Notes: generated by a model from the sequence alone, not told the origin. A DNA stretch of 36,859 nucleotides from Chromera velia (GCA_018398765.1 JAHBMJ010001011.1:1-36859), one strand, 5' to 3'. Shown: positions 1 through 11,350, counted from the stretch's first letter. Numbers and translations: made by a program.

Positions 1-1092
1 GTTGGCTCATCTAACAAAGGGATAAGTCGGGGATCGAGCGGGGGCAGGGGGAGGCGTTCCGGAGGGATGAGAGCTTACAAACTCTCAGGCCCCACGAGCA
101 CTGTGGCGGATGGGTGCTCTCCCTCGTATGTCTGTGCAAGGTAAAATAGGGTTTATACAGAGGTTTTGGCCCGTCCGTCGGCACAAAGTGCAACGAGTTC
201 GGCGTGGATTGGAGGGGAACTGCAATGTGAGTCTCTAGCTCTAGCTCCCTCACTTTTTTTTCTTGTCTATCTGTCTAGATGCTTAGTTGATTTTGTCCAT
301 GCATGTTCCTGGAGCTTAGTTGGTCTCCCGACTTCGATCTCTGTCTGGGTCCTTCTTTCTCCATCTGAAAGTTCTTTGTGCACTTCGATCCTCAGAGAGA
401 GAGGGGGGGGAAAGGGAGAGGAACAAGACTGTTATTTCTGTGTGTGAGTGAGTGTGTACGTGAATCATTGAAGTCCCAGTGTGTGCATGGACCTCTCTTT
501 CTTTCTCTCGTGTGCGTGTGCGTGTTTGTGTGTGTGTGTGTGTGTGTGTACGTACGTACGTACGTACGTGTGTCTGCAGGTTCTTTCTGCACCCCGACCC
601 TGCAGAGGGCCGCAGGCTGCACGTGGAGGGTTTTGACTCTGCAGAGGAGTTGGAGAGTGGCGTGATGTACCTCCATGAGGTCAAGAGACGGGGCTGGGCC
701 TGGGTGGAGACGGACTTTTTGTATCCCCCACCCGGGAGTGGGGCCAAGAGCGAGGGGGGGAAGATCGGGCTGAAAAAAGTGTCGGGGGGCGCCCTGGGTG
801 AGGCTGCCGCCCGTGCGTGCGAAGAGTGTGAATACGAGCCGGTCGGTAGGGGGGAATGGAGGTGGACGATATTGTGTTTGTCGTTGCTGACCCTGGGGGA
901 TCTGTCGGTGGAGGGGAAGGGGCGGGGGTGGGGAACGACCTGCTCGAGTCGGCCGCTTGGCGTCGATGGCCTTCTTTTCAGGCGGGCGGTCGTGGCAATG
1001 CGCTCCGTTGGGTTGTCTTCGCGGGAGACGGGCGACCCGGGGACGCATTGGAGGAGTGGGGGCGGCACACGCGCAGACTTCTCCGCTTTTAA
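1..1092 (+). CDS. Unrecognised spliced gene, 3' portion (5' end possibly outside the window)
   Basis: I do not recognise this protein. Phase-matched exons are 1-125 (or 1-140), 161-226, 580-841 and 982-1092. The first may contain the start at 67 (MRAYKLSG...). The junction at 226/580 uses donor GTGAGT and acceptor CTGCAG and restores one continuous frame reading ...CNEFGVDWRGTAM-RFFLHPDPAEG... The third exon encodes a charged stretch (YLHEVKRRGWAWVETDFLYPP). The last join can be read two ways: a 140-nt intron (donor GTCGGT at 842, acceptor TTTTCAG ending at 981), or an uninterrupted exon with a one-base frameshift in the G run at 849-854. Both end at the stop at 1090-1092 in ...WGRHTRRLLRF. 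No domain or targeting signal is visible. The coding nature rests on splice-site quality and phase agreement. Confidence 0.5.
227..579 (+). other. Intron with TG/CGTA microsatellite
   Basis: GT-AG intron of 353 nt with donor GTGAGT and acceptor TGTCTGCAG. Its 3' half holds a TG-rich tract followed by a CGTA tract (511-573) ending a few bases before the acceptor. The TG strand is the coding strand. Confidence 0.6.
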
Positions 1093-2219
1093 ATTTGTGG
1101 ATTTCAGGCAGTGGGCTGCGGGTGAGTGGATGGCGAGCCTCGACTATCAATCACACTGGCAATGATTGATGTGACTCACAATTCAATTTTGTGTGAGATT
1201 TTGAGTCTAACTTTTGACAGTTTTGTTTTGTGGTGGGGCTTCAAAGTTGGCTAGGGTTTTGGACTCAAGGAAGCAATTTAACAAACAACACGACTGAACA
1301 CAACCTAGAACCTAGCCTCGAACACGACATAAATTATGGGTTGAATAATTCTGAAATTCTTCTTTTTTTCGTATGCATAAATCCGTATGCATGAATTCTA
1401 GTAATAGCTAGATAAATATGAATCATAAATGTCTAGATAAATGTATAACTAGATGTATAGTTATACCGTTTAGATATTTATGATAGCATTGTGATAGCCT
1501 ATACCTAGGTGACACAGCCTTTAATTCAATATTGTTATGTTATTGTTATGTTTAAGTCACTTAATGTTAAATATACTGGTGTTAAATGTTTAAACCGTTT
1601 TTATAACGGCGCTTAAAACGGCGTTTTATTGTGACGTAGATTTTAACGTACGGCGTTTTTAACGGTGGAAACCGATATCTAAAAGTGGACCATGGGGATT
1701 GCCGGAAGAAAAATCTTATTTTATTCTAATTTGATGAATTTTTTGTGTTAATTGGGTGATGTGTGCACCTGAGTCGATCAATAGTTGAGTGCTCTGCTTA
1801 CTAGCAGTCAGTGCTAAGGACTAAGCTCAGAAACTAGCTCAGAAATTCGGTTTTAGCTTATCATCTGGCAGTGCCCCACCCGAAAAAGAGATTTAGAGTC
1901 CCGAGACTTCGAGGAGAGGAGATGGGGGCATATGATGCGTATCCGTGGTCTTGAATATTAAATTAGTAGTTAAATTAAATTTTTTATCAAATTTTAGAAC
2001 ATTCGTATATACTTAGAATCTACTATCATAATAGTAGATCATTCTTTTGAACTAGTTTGTGAGTCGCACATGCTTACTTAGAGGAAGTCGAATCAATACA
2101 ATTTGCAATTAAAACTTGTAAATAATCAGTGCTAGAACTAGTGCTAGAGTGTAGGCAATCTGTTTGCGCTTAGCCTGAGGCTACTGCCCCTGTTGACGAT
2201 CGGAGGAAGTTTTGTGTCT
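1093..2219. other. AT-rich intergenic region, no gene seen
   Basis: No reading frame of useful length and no recognisable element. It holds short degenerate repeats: TAGATAAAT-like units near 1405-1445, several AACGG/CGGCGTTTT copies near 1600-1670 (partly inverted), and two CTAGCTCAGAA-like copies near 1825-1845. It separates the 3' ends of two convergent genes. Confidence 0.6.
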
Positions 2220-2948
2220 TCACTCCTTCCTGGAGTCAGGCTCCTTCTCAGAAGAGGTCCCTGCCCCCTTGCCTGCAGGCAGCTTGCTGTTGCAACAGCC
2301 AGACACGACTGAAGCGGCAGACACGTTGGAGGGTCTGCTGTCCCTCCCCATCCCCGAGGCGACATTTGACGACTCTGGTGGTTGCTTCTGCTGCTCCTTC
2401 CTGAGAAGCTCTTGAAGCCACTGCAGAGAGGATTGGCTGTAGCGCTCTACAGGGGGATCTGATGGAGGCTTCACTAGAGGAGGCATCAGCCTCGGGAAAT
2501 CCAGTGCGGGACTGACTCGATCTCCCCTATCTGCAAAGAGGCTGGGCTTCACTCCGTACGAGTCCAGCCTGAAAGGCGTACCACTGTTGGGAACTGGGAG
2601 GTGATCTGTGTTGGTTTTGAGGTCCCCAGAGAATGGAGTGTCCCATGTGATCGCGTTCTGCAGACAGAACATGAGCAGAAAAAGAAGACACCCACGTACA
2701 AGTCTTGCTGCATGTCGGCATCAATCGAGGGGAGAACCCGGAAACGCTCTCTCGGAAAACATGAAACGCAGGGACGAACAGAAAACAACTTGGGCAAGAA
2801 CGTATCGCATTCTTCGATTTCTTGTCCGGTCGTCAAATCACTCACTGCATCTGTTTCCTCGAATGACTTTAGGATGACAAATATACCCTCTCCATCAGTG
2901 GAAGACACAATCAAAAGAATGCACACATGCAGGCACACGCACAGGAAA

Positions 2949-2979
<31 letters not shown>

Positions 2980-5900
2980 CACACGCACACGCACTCGTGC
3001 GCGCGAACACTATGAGGGAGAAAACTCGGAGAACTAAACGAAAAAAGTGACCCGATAGACATGGTCAACCGATCGATACGTGCGGGGCAGAAAGGTCATG
3101 CAAAAAAGCAGCCAAACGCTCGAATCCCTGGCTCTCTGCACTGGAAGGCTTGAAAATGATCTGCACATGGCACTCTGTCTGATCTAGCTTTCTGGAAGGG
3201 AAATTAAATTCAGTTTCATGGCACTCCATGCTGACCCACGGGTGACGTACTCACCTTCACGTATGTGGTGAAACCTGGCTTCTTCGGTCCGACGTGAACG
3301 ACATGGACAGGTGCATCTGCCTCCACCTGAAATGTGAAAGTCTCCCCATCTGTCCGCACGAAGCCTTCTGAGACCGAAGCGTCGATAATGGAAGAATATC
3401 CGTCTGGGACTTCTCGCATCGTCACTGTTGCTACCCTTTCTTCCTTCCTCCGTTCTTTCAAGAGAAAGTGCGTGAAAGGAAGGGGCTTAACGTCCTCCAA
3501 CTCCCTCACAGCGAAGTCCAGCTCTCTCATGGACACATCAATCCTTCCACACGTCCTCCAGGACATTCCACGCATGAAAGCAGGAGGCTTTTCGAGGTCA
3601 GCCCGAGGGGACAGGGGGGGTCGGACGATTTCAGGCAGATCTTTCACCTGGACGCTTGATGAGTCTACCAGATGTTTCCAGGCAGTCACATGGTCAATCA
3701 TCCAACCGTCCTCAACAGAGGAGAGGGTCAGAGACCGTGTGTTGTTTAGATCACGCACGCTCATGTTGAGCTCCCCTACAGAGACGGCAACTGTTTTGGG
3801 ACTGTTCAGGAACTCCGCTGGGGACTCGGCATTGCACACGTCTCTGACTCCAGTCAGGGGCTTGACGGTGTCCGCGTCTTTCACGTCTGTCCAAGAGATC
3901 GGTTGCACAATCCCGATATCATAAGACACTTCAGGCAGATACCATCCCGAAGGAGCTGAGCCGGCCAGCATCGTTTGCGTCTGTCCGCGTGCCACCTCGT
4001 TGAAAGAGCAAGATTGCGGTCTAACGGAAGAAAGGTTAGAGGAGGTTGGCCTGACGATCTCTTCTTCTACAGGCTGCAAGCAAGAGGCGAGTGATGGAGA
4101 TCAGGGAGTAACTGAGTCTCTGTGGCATTGAGAAAGCGAGAGGCTGTACGACAGACGCACAGAAAAATGCAAAGGAATACAGACACGCTCGGAAACTCTC
4201 CATTAATATGACTCTTTCAACACGCTTTTCGCATTCACAAGCATTCACGCGTGGCGTTCAACTTGACTCACACGCTCTGCCTTTAACTTTGAACAATACA
4301 TTCAGTCATGGGTTGCAAATGCTGATGGATGGAAGACAAGGAGAGATGTTAGAATAAAAGAGAGAACGAAAAACCAAGCCCAAGAAAAGAACTATAGGAA
4401 GACTGGAGAATGCGACAAAGAAGTGGTGACTGACCTTGACGTTTCTCTCATCCTCCGCCACGGTTTTCTCATGCTCACTGCACCCTGCAGAAGCCAGTCA
4501 AACAGAGATAAAGTGTTTGCACAGTGAAAGAGGAAATATGAAGACCCTCACAAGGACAGACGAGGGATTGCTGTGAGACAGAAGAATAGTCCAATAAAGG
4601 CGATGAGGCAAGCAGACTGACGAAAATCTGGCAACACGGACATGTCCTGCCTGAGCAAACGGAAACGTCAAGGTATGAATAGAAGCGGACAGGAGAGGAC
4701 CTCTTCGGGGACGTCGGCAAACTACACACGCACAAAAAGCAAGGAAGGTAGGAGAATAGAAAGCAAGTAAGCTGCCATGAAAAGTGGGCAGTCTGAAGGA
4801 CGGACCGTTTTCGCCTTGTCATCTGGATTCCTCCGCTTCGCTTCACCCGACCCCTGTTGAGGATCTCCAGATCCTGCACCGCACTGTGACACGGCTGCAG
4901 GTCCATTTTGTGTTCGCGCCTGCGTGTCTGCTGCTGAGGTCAGGGACCCGTCTCCCCCCGTCTCCGTGACAGTAAAGGAGTCTGAGACAAGCAACCGGAG
5001 CACCTGGTCTCGTAGGAGGGTGCAGCGGTGCCTGTGAGCTCCTCGAGACAGAGGGCACTCAACGGGGTGCGAGTGAGAAGATGCAGATGGTGCGGGTTCG
5101 GGGGCACTTGTTGACGCTTGTGTCTTCCCGGGCCGGCCTGACCAATGAGCCTTCTGGCATGCCTTCGAGCAGTACATGATCAGCTGACACCCCGCACAAT
5201 TCATTGCACCTGTGCTTTCCTTTCCGCAATTGTCACAAGGGAAAGGGGTGAGACGCTTCAGCTGCTGACGTGACATGAGGGAGAAAAAGGTCGTTGCCGA
5301 TGGCTGTGGGTCTTGTGAGGAAGTCACAGGGGTGGGGGCGGGGGATGGAAGAGGGGGGGAGGTAGAAGATGAAGAGGGCTGTTGTTGGTCTTTTCTGTCT
5401 CTTGAACTTTGAAGAGGAGCGCTCATCTCTCCTGCGACTTCCGTGGCCTCCTCACGCAAGATCTGGTCGTCCAGGAAAGACGACAGTGACCTGAGAGGGC
5501 GGTTGAAGAGTTCTTTCTCTTTTGCATTGCTGCCGTCAAGGATTTTCTGGATTTGCTCTTCCGCAAGAGAACGAACCGAATCTTTTCGAAGGGAACGTTT
5601 TTGCGATCTAGACATTTGGAACTCAAGTGAGAGAGACAGGAGGGCAAGGAAATGAGCGGATCGTTCATTTTCTTCACTCTCGACCTTATCCCACTCGTTT
5701 TCTTGATCCTTCAACGCCTCATTGACTTCTGCCAAACCCTTCAAGATTTGCCGAAAAACGCGCAGAGCTTTCACTTTCTCCTGTGCAACGAGGCGCTCTA
5801 CCTCCCGATTCTGCAGGCACATCTCCACTGCCTTCGCAAAGGAAACGAAACGCTTTCGTCTTCGCAATACCTCTGTGCTCGGAGGGCCCGACAGCTTATC

Positions 5901-6947
5901 CTGACGAGCAAATTTCTCCTGAACAACGCAGCTGTACAGGGAGAGACCTTCTCTCGCACTCTCTGCAGAAGCAAACGCAAGTCTCTCTGCCCTCCTAACT
6001 TCCGCTCGCATCCCGAAGGTTGCACAGACGCGCCACCAAAGGCCCCATATGGAGACCTGGTTATGATCTGACTTCTTGGCATGACTACTCTGCACAGACC
6101 TCCACAGATCTGCGAATGTTCCGGCAAATATCAGCGAGGCTCTGTCTTGCTCTGATGCACCGGGAGATGCGCAGGCATTTAGAGCCTCCACGCTCTCACG
6201 GTCAATGCTGAATGGCATTGCCGATGGTCTCTCCGTCCAGATCTCCGGCCCGGGGCATTGAGGCCCTGCAAGTTTCTTGAGCACTTCGACCAGAAGCAAC
6301 GCCGGATCCAAACCTTCCGAGTCTTTTGCATTCACAAAGAAAGCTGCCGCCTGCTTGATCGTTGAGCGAATGTACGTTTTCAGCCCCCACTGAAACGCCG
6401 CACACCTCCAGATCAGGTAACGAAGGCGCGGACAGTACACGACGAGATGGGCAAGGACGACTGCGCCACCATCATTGAGGAACAGGCAGTCAACTTTGTC
6501 GCTCTTCACACAGAAGAGCCACAGAATAGAAGGGAAGAAACCGTCCACAATGAGAAGGTCTGAAACCAAGGCCCTCAAAAGTCTCGGGCAGTTCTTCACA
6601 GTTTGACTGTACTTTGTCAGTCCCTCCACCAAGCCCGAACACTTTATCAGCGCGTGTGCCATGATTGACTTAATTCTCGATTTGTGGAAGCGCACTTCCT
6701 CCTCTGATGCCCCCCTCTCAGCCTCTTCGAGAATCATCTGTATCTGTTTCTTTTTAGTCACGATGCGACCGACTGACACCCGCAGCTCTTCAAATTCCTT
6801 TCCCACCAACGCAAAGTCAGGAATCAAGAACGGCTCCTCCACTTCCACCTTAGGAAAGGTGTCACTTGCTGACTTCGCCTTTGCACCATAGGGCGCGGCT
6901 CGTGGGTCGGAAGCGGGGGTATCCGGCTTCTTGAAAACCTCAGGCAT
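2220..6947 (-). CDS. MYND-type zinc-finger protein, four-exon model
   Basis: The first exon (6947-4847) starts MPEVFKKPDTPAS and encodes about 560 mostly helical residues, then a charged probable coiled coil (about residues 360-500), a Ser/Pro-rich linker and a MYND finger at about 571-642. The finger has CDNC, CAGC, YCSKAC, then QKAHW, with the final HRHRC displaced by about 35 Ser/Pro/Ala residues. MYND fingers are zinc-binding protein-interaction modules that often bind proline-rich partners. Three further exons join in phase: 4484-4435, 4073-3255 and 2657-2220. Introns are 362, 361 and 597 nt, with donors GTGAAG, GTCAGT and GTGAGT and acceptors CTGCAG, TTGCAG and CTGCAG. The total is 1135 residues. 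The C-terminal part is acidic/Ser-rich and unrecognised. The exon-1 donor is the weakest call; exon 1 read through would end at 4722, and exons 2-4 could be a separate gene. Confidence 0.65.
2658..3254 (-). other. Phase-0 intron with TG microsatellite
   Basis: Donor GTGAGT begins at 3254 and acceptor CTGCAG ends at 2658, read on the minus strand. The plus-strand CA tract at 2949-2996 is TG on the coding strand. Removing the intron joins ...GFTTYVK to NAITWDTPF... without loss of frame. Confidence 0.65.
5020..5237 (-). other. MYND zinc-finger region within the 2220-6947 gene
   Basis: Reading down the minus strand, the cysteine pairs CDNC (5237-5226) and CAGC are followed by YCSKAC, QKAHW and a late HRHRC. 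This gives the C-x2-C, C-x2-C, C-x3-C and H-x3-C ligands of a MYND domain. The stretch between HW and HRHRC is longer than in typical family members, so the last zinc site is formed across an inserted low-complexity loop, or the loop abolishes it. Confidence 0.85.
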
Positions 6948-7880
6948 GTTGACTGAGGGGTTTGTGTTGGCGATTCAAGTTGAGGAACGCGAGCTTCGTG
7001 CTTCTTTGGACATGCGTGCGATAGAAATCCCCAAACAAAAAGGCCTTTCTGTCGCTTCTCAGACTGCACCTTAGGCACTTCGTTCACCCAGAAAGACGAC
7101 CACAGAGTCCACCATTGTCAGCCTATGTAGCTTTGGAGCCGTGCATGGTTGCATATATATGTACGTCAATCGCAATTGAAATAATTAAATGTGCATGCAT
7201 GCATGCATTGCATAAAAAAAAAACAATTAAGCGAGTGCATGCGCGCGCGGTTTGCGCGCGGAAGTGGGTGCGTTCATCAGCGGATCGACAAAAGGGACCT
7301 ACGTACAATTAATAAAAATGGAAAGTCATTTGCACAGGGCACAAATCAATCTAACTGCATCTAAACTCAGGCTCCCACAAGCCAAAAAAAGGGTCACGTT
7401 AAGTAAGTTTGGGCACTCATCCTCGATTGTACAAATTTGAGTTTAAAAATGGCCAAACCTAACAGGTCTTCGAGTCTAGCTTCGAGTAGTCAGTTCCTTG
7501 GATGTTTAACTACAACATTATACAACATTTAGACATACTGCCACATCTAGTGCCGCATACATAGGAACACAAATTTTGAGTTCCGCTCTCATGATTCTTA
7601 TAATTTATCAACATAAGGACTGAAGCTTAATTTGATCTAGAATTTGGTTTCAAAGATAGTACCGAGCAAGTATTAAATGATATTTGAACAGTGTATTTAG
7701 AGTAAAAGTTTAAAGAGAAATAACTAGCCAACGGCGCCCAACGTTAGAGACAACACCCACAGCGGCGATAAGATATAAAAGAGTATAACAAGGTTCATTC
7801 TTATTGCCTGATAGGCGACTTCAAAAACATTCAATGACATAAAAACAAGAATAACAACACATGTCAATCTACATTCTTAG
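6948..7880. other. Intergenic region upstream of the MYND gene
   Basis: No supported gene. It contains a run of overlapping TGCATGCA palindromes (7192-7208) and TGCATGCG (7236-7243), 245-296 bp upstream of the MYND start, followed by a GC-alternating patch (about 7241-7260). The remainder, toward 7880, is AT-rich and is the 3' flank of the ankyrin-like gene. Confidence 0.6.
7192..7243. promoter_or_regulatory. GCATGC palindrome cluster upstream of the MYND gene
   Basis: Four overlapping TGCATGCA units and a separate TGCATGCG lie in the 5' flank of the minus-strand MYND gene. Apicomplexan relatives use the TGCATGCA element as a binding site for AP2-domain regulators. A similar role here is inferred, not shown. 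Confidence 0.35.
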
Positions 7881-10577
7881 CTACATCCAAAAGAAGGGTT
7901 GCTGGACAGGCTGGAGGCCGAAAGCACACCTGAACCGATCAAACATGGTGTCGATCAAAACAAAGCTGGAGCTGGAGCTTGACGGGGTCCGTCCCAAGCT
8001 CTCAGTCGTTGCTCTTTGCACCCCTGCCAGCGGCTGAGCACCGACATCTTGTGCCGACGGACTGTGCAGCTTCACGCCTTTATAGCCAGGAGGACTGGCC
8101 TGGGGCTGCACTCTCTTTCCTGCCGTCCTCTCAGCAACCCGCACTGCAAGCTCCCAGACTCCCGCCCCAACACACAAGTCTGCGTAGATGTTGAAGAGGT
8201 CTGCCTGCCCATGTTCGTGAACGAGGCGTCCCAGATGGTGGAGTGCGCTCTCCAACAGATTTGGCGGCACAGGGATTGTAAATGCATTCACCACCCCCGC
8301 CCCTTGTCCTTGTCCCCCCCCGCCCTCCAAGGCATTGCCACCCTCGAATGGGGCAGGCTGACCGCTGACAGCCCCAAACAGTTCAACCCTTCCCCCCTCG
8401 ACCCACAGATCGTAAATCTCCCTAAGACACGTCTTGTCTCTCTCCACACTTTCTTCCCAGATCGAGTACACGCGTCTGCCTGCGTCACTTACCCACTCAT
8501 TCCCACCTACAGAGGGAACGCTGGACAATCGGGAAAGCGGATAGAGAAGCAACTTGAACATATCCCTAGCACTGTCCCAACAGTCACGAGGATTTTGGAA
8601 CAAGCGCTCCCAATTTGTTAAGGAGCAAAGGATGCAAGAAACCAAAGTGTGAACACACTGAGTGAGCCATCGCGAGCAAAAGAAGCGTTCATTCAGGGCT
8701 TTATGGATCGTTTCACCGTATCTCGACACGGCATGTACCTCCATTGCACGCAACGCTTCTACATTTCCGGCCAGAAAAACCGTCGCCGCATCAATCGCGA
8801 GATCTCTTCCTCTACTTACACCTTGTTCAGGACCAGTGTTGGTCCCATCACTCCAGAAAGTCCTCGGCGCGTACTGAGCGTCGGGCCTGCTGAAAAGGAG
8901 GGTCGCAGCTCGAGACGAAAAGAGATAGTCGAGAACTCTCTTGTCACGCACCCTGGCAAAGGAAAACCCCTCGCGAACACGACTTTGGTGTTGCCCACCT
9001 CCCCCCACCCCCCCTGCCCCTCCTTCATCTGATACTGCTGGCAGCAGTTGTTCGAGTCCGTACTCCTCACAGAAGAACTGCACAACCCCCAGCTGCCCCT
9101 CGTCTGCAGCGTGCTGAAGCAGCTGCATCTTCAGACTCGAGAGCGAAACACCGGAAATCTCATGCTGCACCCCAATGGCCCGCATTGGCTCCTGTTGGAG
9201 AATCAACCGAAGCGCATCCACTCTCCCTGTATGGACGACAGAAGGAGCGATCGTTTTCAAATTCCAGTGGAACCATCTGCGGGTGACAGCTGAGATGATC
9301 GGCGAGGACGGGCCCCCCCAAAAATCTAGCATTTCTATGGGCGTGATGGTGGGGAGCGGCACGGGTGCCCCAACAAGAGTGGTTGCACTATCGGGTGGTG
9401 GGTGCAACGACGTCGGCTGCTCGGTGATCTTTCTTCTGAGCCAGAAAAGCGTGTCAACGCTCCCAGTCGCTGCGGCTGCTTGGAAGGTGGGTGCGCTGTA
9501 ACACAAGGATCTGGTTATCAGATGCGACTGCAAATTCTGGGAGGTCAACCCCTCCTGCTCTTCAGTCAGTTTCTGAGAGAGCCACTCTAGAGATTTCACA
9601 TGCCCCCCCGCAGCTGCAGAACAAAAGTATTCAACCCATGACTCACGCGATGCCCCTCTCACTCTGGAGGATACCGGAGCCTCAGGAAGGGTGTCGGGAT
9701 TGCCCTCAAGGCACCGAGCTATCACGACAAGGGACGGGATCTCTTTCGGATTTCGGCCATCCGGGCGGCCACTGGGACTTTTGGCCAAAACCCTCTCCAA
9801 ATTTCTTTCCAGATCTCTGTCAGAATACTGGAGAAGAGCCTTTCGTCTGTGGAAGTGGGGGCTTAAGGGAGGAAGCTGGAAAGTGGAAATCAACCAGCAA
9901 AACAGCGAGGCGTGCCCATTCTCAAAGGCCGCCAACGCAAGGACTCTCATTCTTTCCTCGGTTTCTCTCACTGTTTTGCTGGTGTGAATGGGATATTCAA
10001 ATTCGAAATTGACATTCCAGAGGAAAAAAATGCTCCCTTCGATGCGCAAAGCCGACTGCAAGGTTTCCAGATGCCCCCCAACGCACAAACCAAGCAGAAA
10101 AGCAAAGTGCGACATCTGTTGTCTCACCAACGACTTCAACCTCGACACACCATCTTTCCAGCGCTCTCTGCCCGTACACCGATAATGTGTCCAACGTGTA
10201 CAGGAGGCCGTCGATGTATCACGAGGCCAAAAAGCGAAGTGCGGCAGTCCGGACAACACTCCGGCAATGTGGCCATCGCCTCTCGTTCCAACAGCAAACC
10301 AAAGGGGGACGGGCGGGATGTTGGGAAGGCCTAGAGCCCAGGTGAAGAGGTTTCGATCGAGGAAACATTTTGTGTCAGTGGAAGGCTGACTGGAAAGGAA
10401 CACTCTTCGGGCAGCAATTGCGCTACGTCTACAGATGGAAAAGATGAAAATCCCGCAGTTCGAAAGAAAGGACATCCACCGTGATGCGATGGGCATTCTC
10501 TCAATAAGAATTATGAATGAAACAGGCTCCCCGTCCCTCGGAACTTTCCGAGCTGGCATTTTTGCTTCTGCACTCAT
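7881..10577 (-). CDS. Ankyrin-like repeat protein, 898 residues
   Basis: A single long exon from MSAEAKMPARK to a stop at 7881. The body contains irregular helix-pair units with ankyrin-like cores, roughly G-(H/N/S/R)-(x2)-(S/T/A)-L-x-W/x-L: GGHLETLQSAL (about residues 167-177), NGHASLFCWLI (220-230), GGHVKSLEWLS (324-334), TGSVDTLFWLR (371-381), TGRVDALRLIL (450-460), EGQLGVVQFF (493-502) and AGNVEALRAM (603-612). Such repeats usually form protein-binding solenoids. Gly-rich loops (about 519-528 and near residue 755) and a Ser-rich C-terminal segment interrupt the fold. I see no enzyme domain, signal peptide or clear membrane segment. The gene has no introns, unlike both neighbours, and diverges from the MATE gene. 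Met7 is an alternative start. Function is unknown beyond probable protein binding. Confidence 0.75.
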   Translation of the reverse strand: MSAEAKMPARKVPRDGEPVSFIILIERMPIASRWMSFLSNCGIFIFSICRRSAIAARRVFLSSQPSTDTKCFLDRNLFTWALGLPNIPPVPLWFAVGTRGDGHIAGVLSGLPHFAFWPRDTSTASCTRWTHYRCTGRERWKDGVSRLKSLVRQQMSHFAFLLGLCVGGHLETLQSALRIEGSIFFLWNVNFEFEYPIHTSKTVRETEERMRVLALAAFENGHASLFCWLISTFQLPPLSPHFHRRKALLQYSDRDLERNLERVLAKSPSGRPDGRNPKEIPSLVVIARCLEGNPDTLPEAPVSSRVRGASRESWVEYFCSAAAGGHVKSLEWLSQKLTEEQEGLTSQNLQSHLITRSLCYSAPTFQAAAATGSVDTLFWLRRKITEQPTSLHPPPDSATTLVGAPVPLPTITPIEMLDFWGGPSSPIISAVTRRWFHWNLKTIAPSVVHTGRVDALRLILQQEPMRAIGVQHEISGVSLSSLKMQLLQHAADEGQLGVVQFFCEEYGLEQLLPAVSDEGGAGGVGGGGQHQSRVREGFSFARVRDKRVLDYLFSSRAATLLFSRPDAQYAPRTFWSDGTNTGPEQGVSRGRDLAIDAATVFLAGNVEALRAMEVHAVSRYGETIHKALNERFFCSRWLTQCVHTLVSCILCSLTNWERLFQNPRDCWDSARDMFKLLLYPLSRLSSVPSVGGNEWVSDAGRRVYSIWEESVERDKTCLREIYDLWVEGGRVELFGAVSGQPAPFEGGNALEGGGGQGQGAGVVNAFTIPVPPNLLESALHHLGRLVHEHGQADLFNIYADLCVGAGVWELAVRVAERTAGKRVQPQASPPGYKGVKLHSPSAQDVGAQPLAGVQRATTESLGRTPSSSSSSFVLIDTMFDRFRCAFGLQPVQQPFFWM

Positions 10578-11350
10578 CTTAGGAGATCCTCAGGAGTGTG
10601 GAGAGGGAATAAAAAGCTTTTTTTTACGGCACCTTGACACTGCTTCGATCAATCACATGATACGAGAGTCGTGCAAATCAAGGCAGGTCAAGTTCCATTT
10701 CAGGAAGCAGAAGCGAGGTCGCATTGCATCGATCACGATTCCGGAAAGATGCTGGGAAGTGTTCAGTTTGGGGAGCGCTATTAATATCATCCGATCGATT
10801 CAAGAGATGACGACTCAAGGACTCGTCAACCCATCACTCGATCATTGAGGCAGCAGTGTCCGTCAAAAAGTCACTGTGAGACTGTGTGAGTGACGTGTCT
10901 CCCTCGACTGCTGCACTGCACAGCTGCAGCCTGGGGCCCGCGGCCAGGCCTGCATGGCCGGCCGCGCGGCAATGCATGCATGCCCGGCCTATACCGCGCG
11001 CGTCTTGGAAGCCGATTGCTTAGGAAAGCCGAATTCTCGGACTTAATTGCGTCTCGAAATGACCATGCAGTCACCAATGCGAGAATGATGATTGACGGTT
11101 TTGTTATGTGAGAATCGATGTAATAGGCGTCTTCTTAATTGCACCTTCTTGCCCACATCACAAATTTAGGATTCCGCGTGGCTGTAAGAAAAGCTGCGAC
11201 GGCCTTCTCTGACCCTTGCGACCCTTGCAACACGCTCTTGGCGGTCGAAGAAACGACCACGAACACAGTCTGATGATTTTCGAAGTGCTTGTTTCAGACT
11301 GCTTTCTTGGAGCCAACCTGTGCAGACAGGTGCAGGAATAAATTCATTGC
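10578..11350. promoter_or_regulatory. Divergent intergenic region between ankyrin-like and MATE genes
   Basis: A 773-bp region with no supported gene. At its centre is a GC-rich palindromic patch (10920-11010) with GGCC/CCGCGG stretches and a TGCATGCATGC run (10973-10983), about 400 bp from either start codon. It probably holds promoter elements for both genes; this is inferred from position only. Confidence 0.4.

Noticed and set aside
316-1150. Long minus-strand frames of about 250 codons at the left end
   Set aside because: They run antisense through the TG repeat and are rich in Pro, Arg, His and Thr. The plus-strand exons have matching splice sites and phases and are preferred.
10435-10848. 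137-residue plus-strand frame overlapping the start of the ankyrin-like gene
   Set aside because: Part of it is antisense to a convincing coding region, it has no recognisable motif, and it spans the probable divergent promoter.
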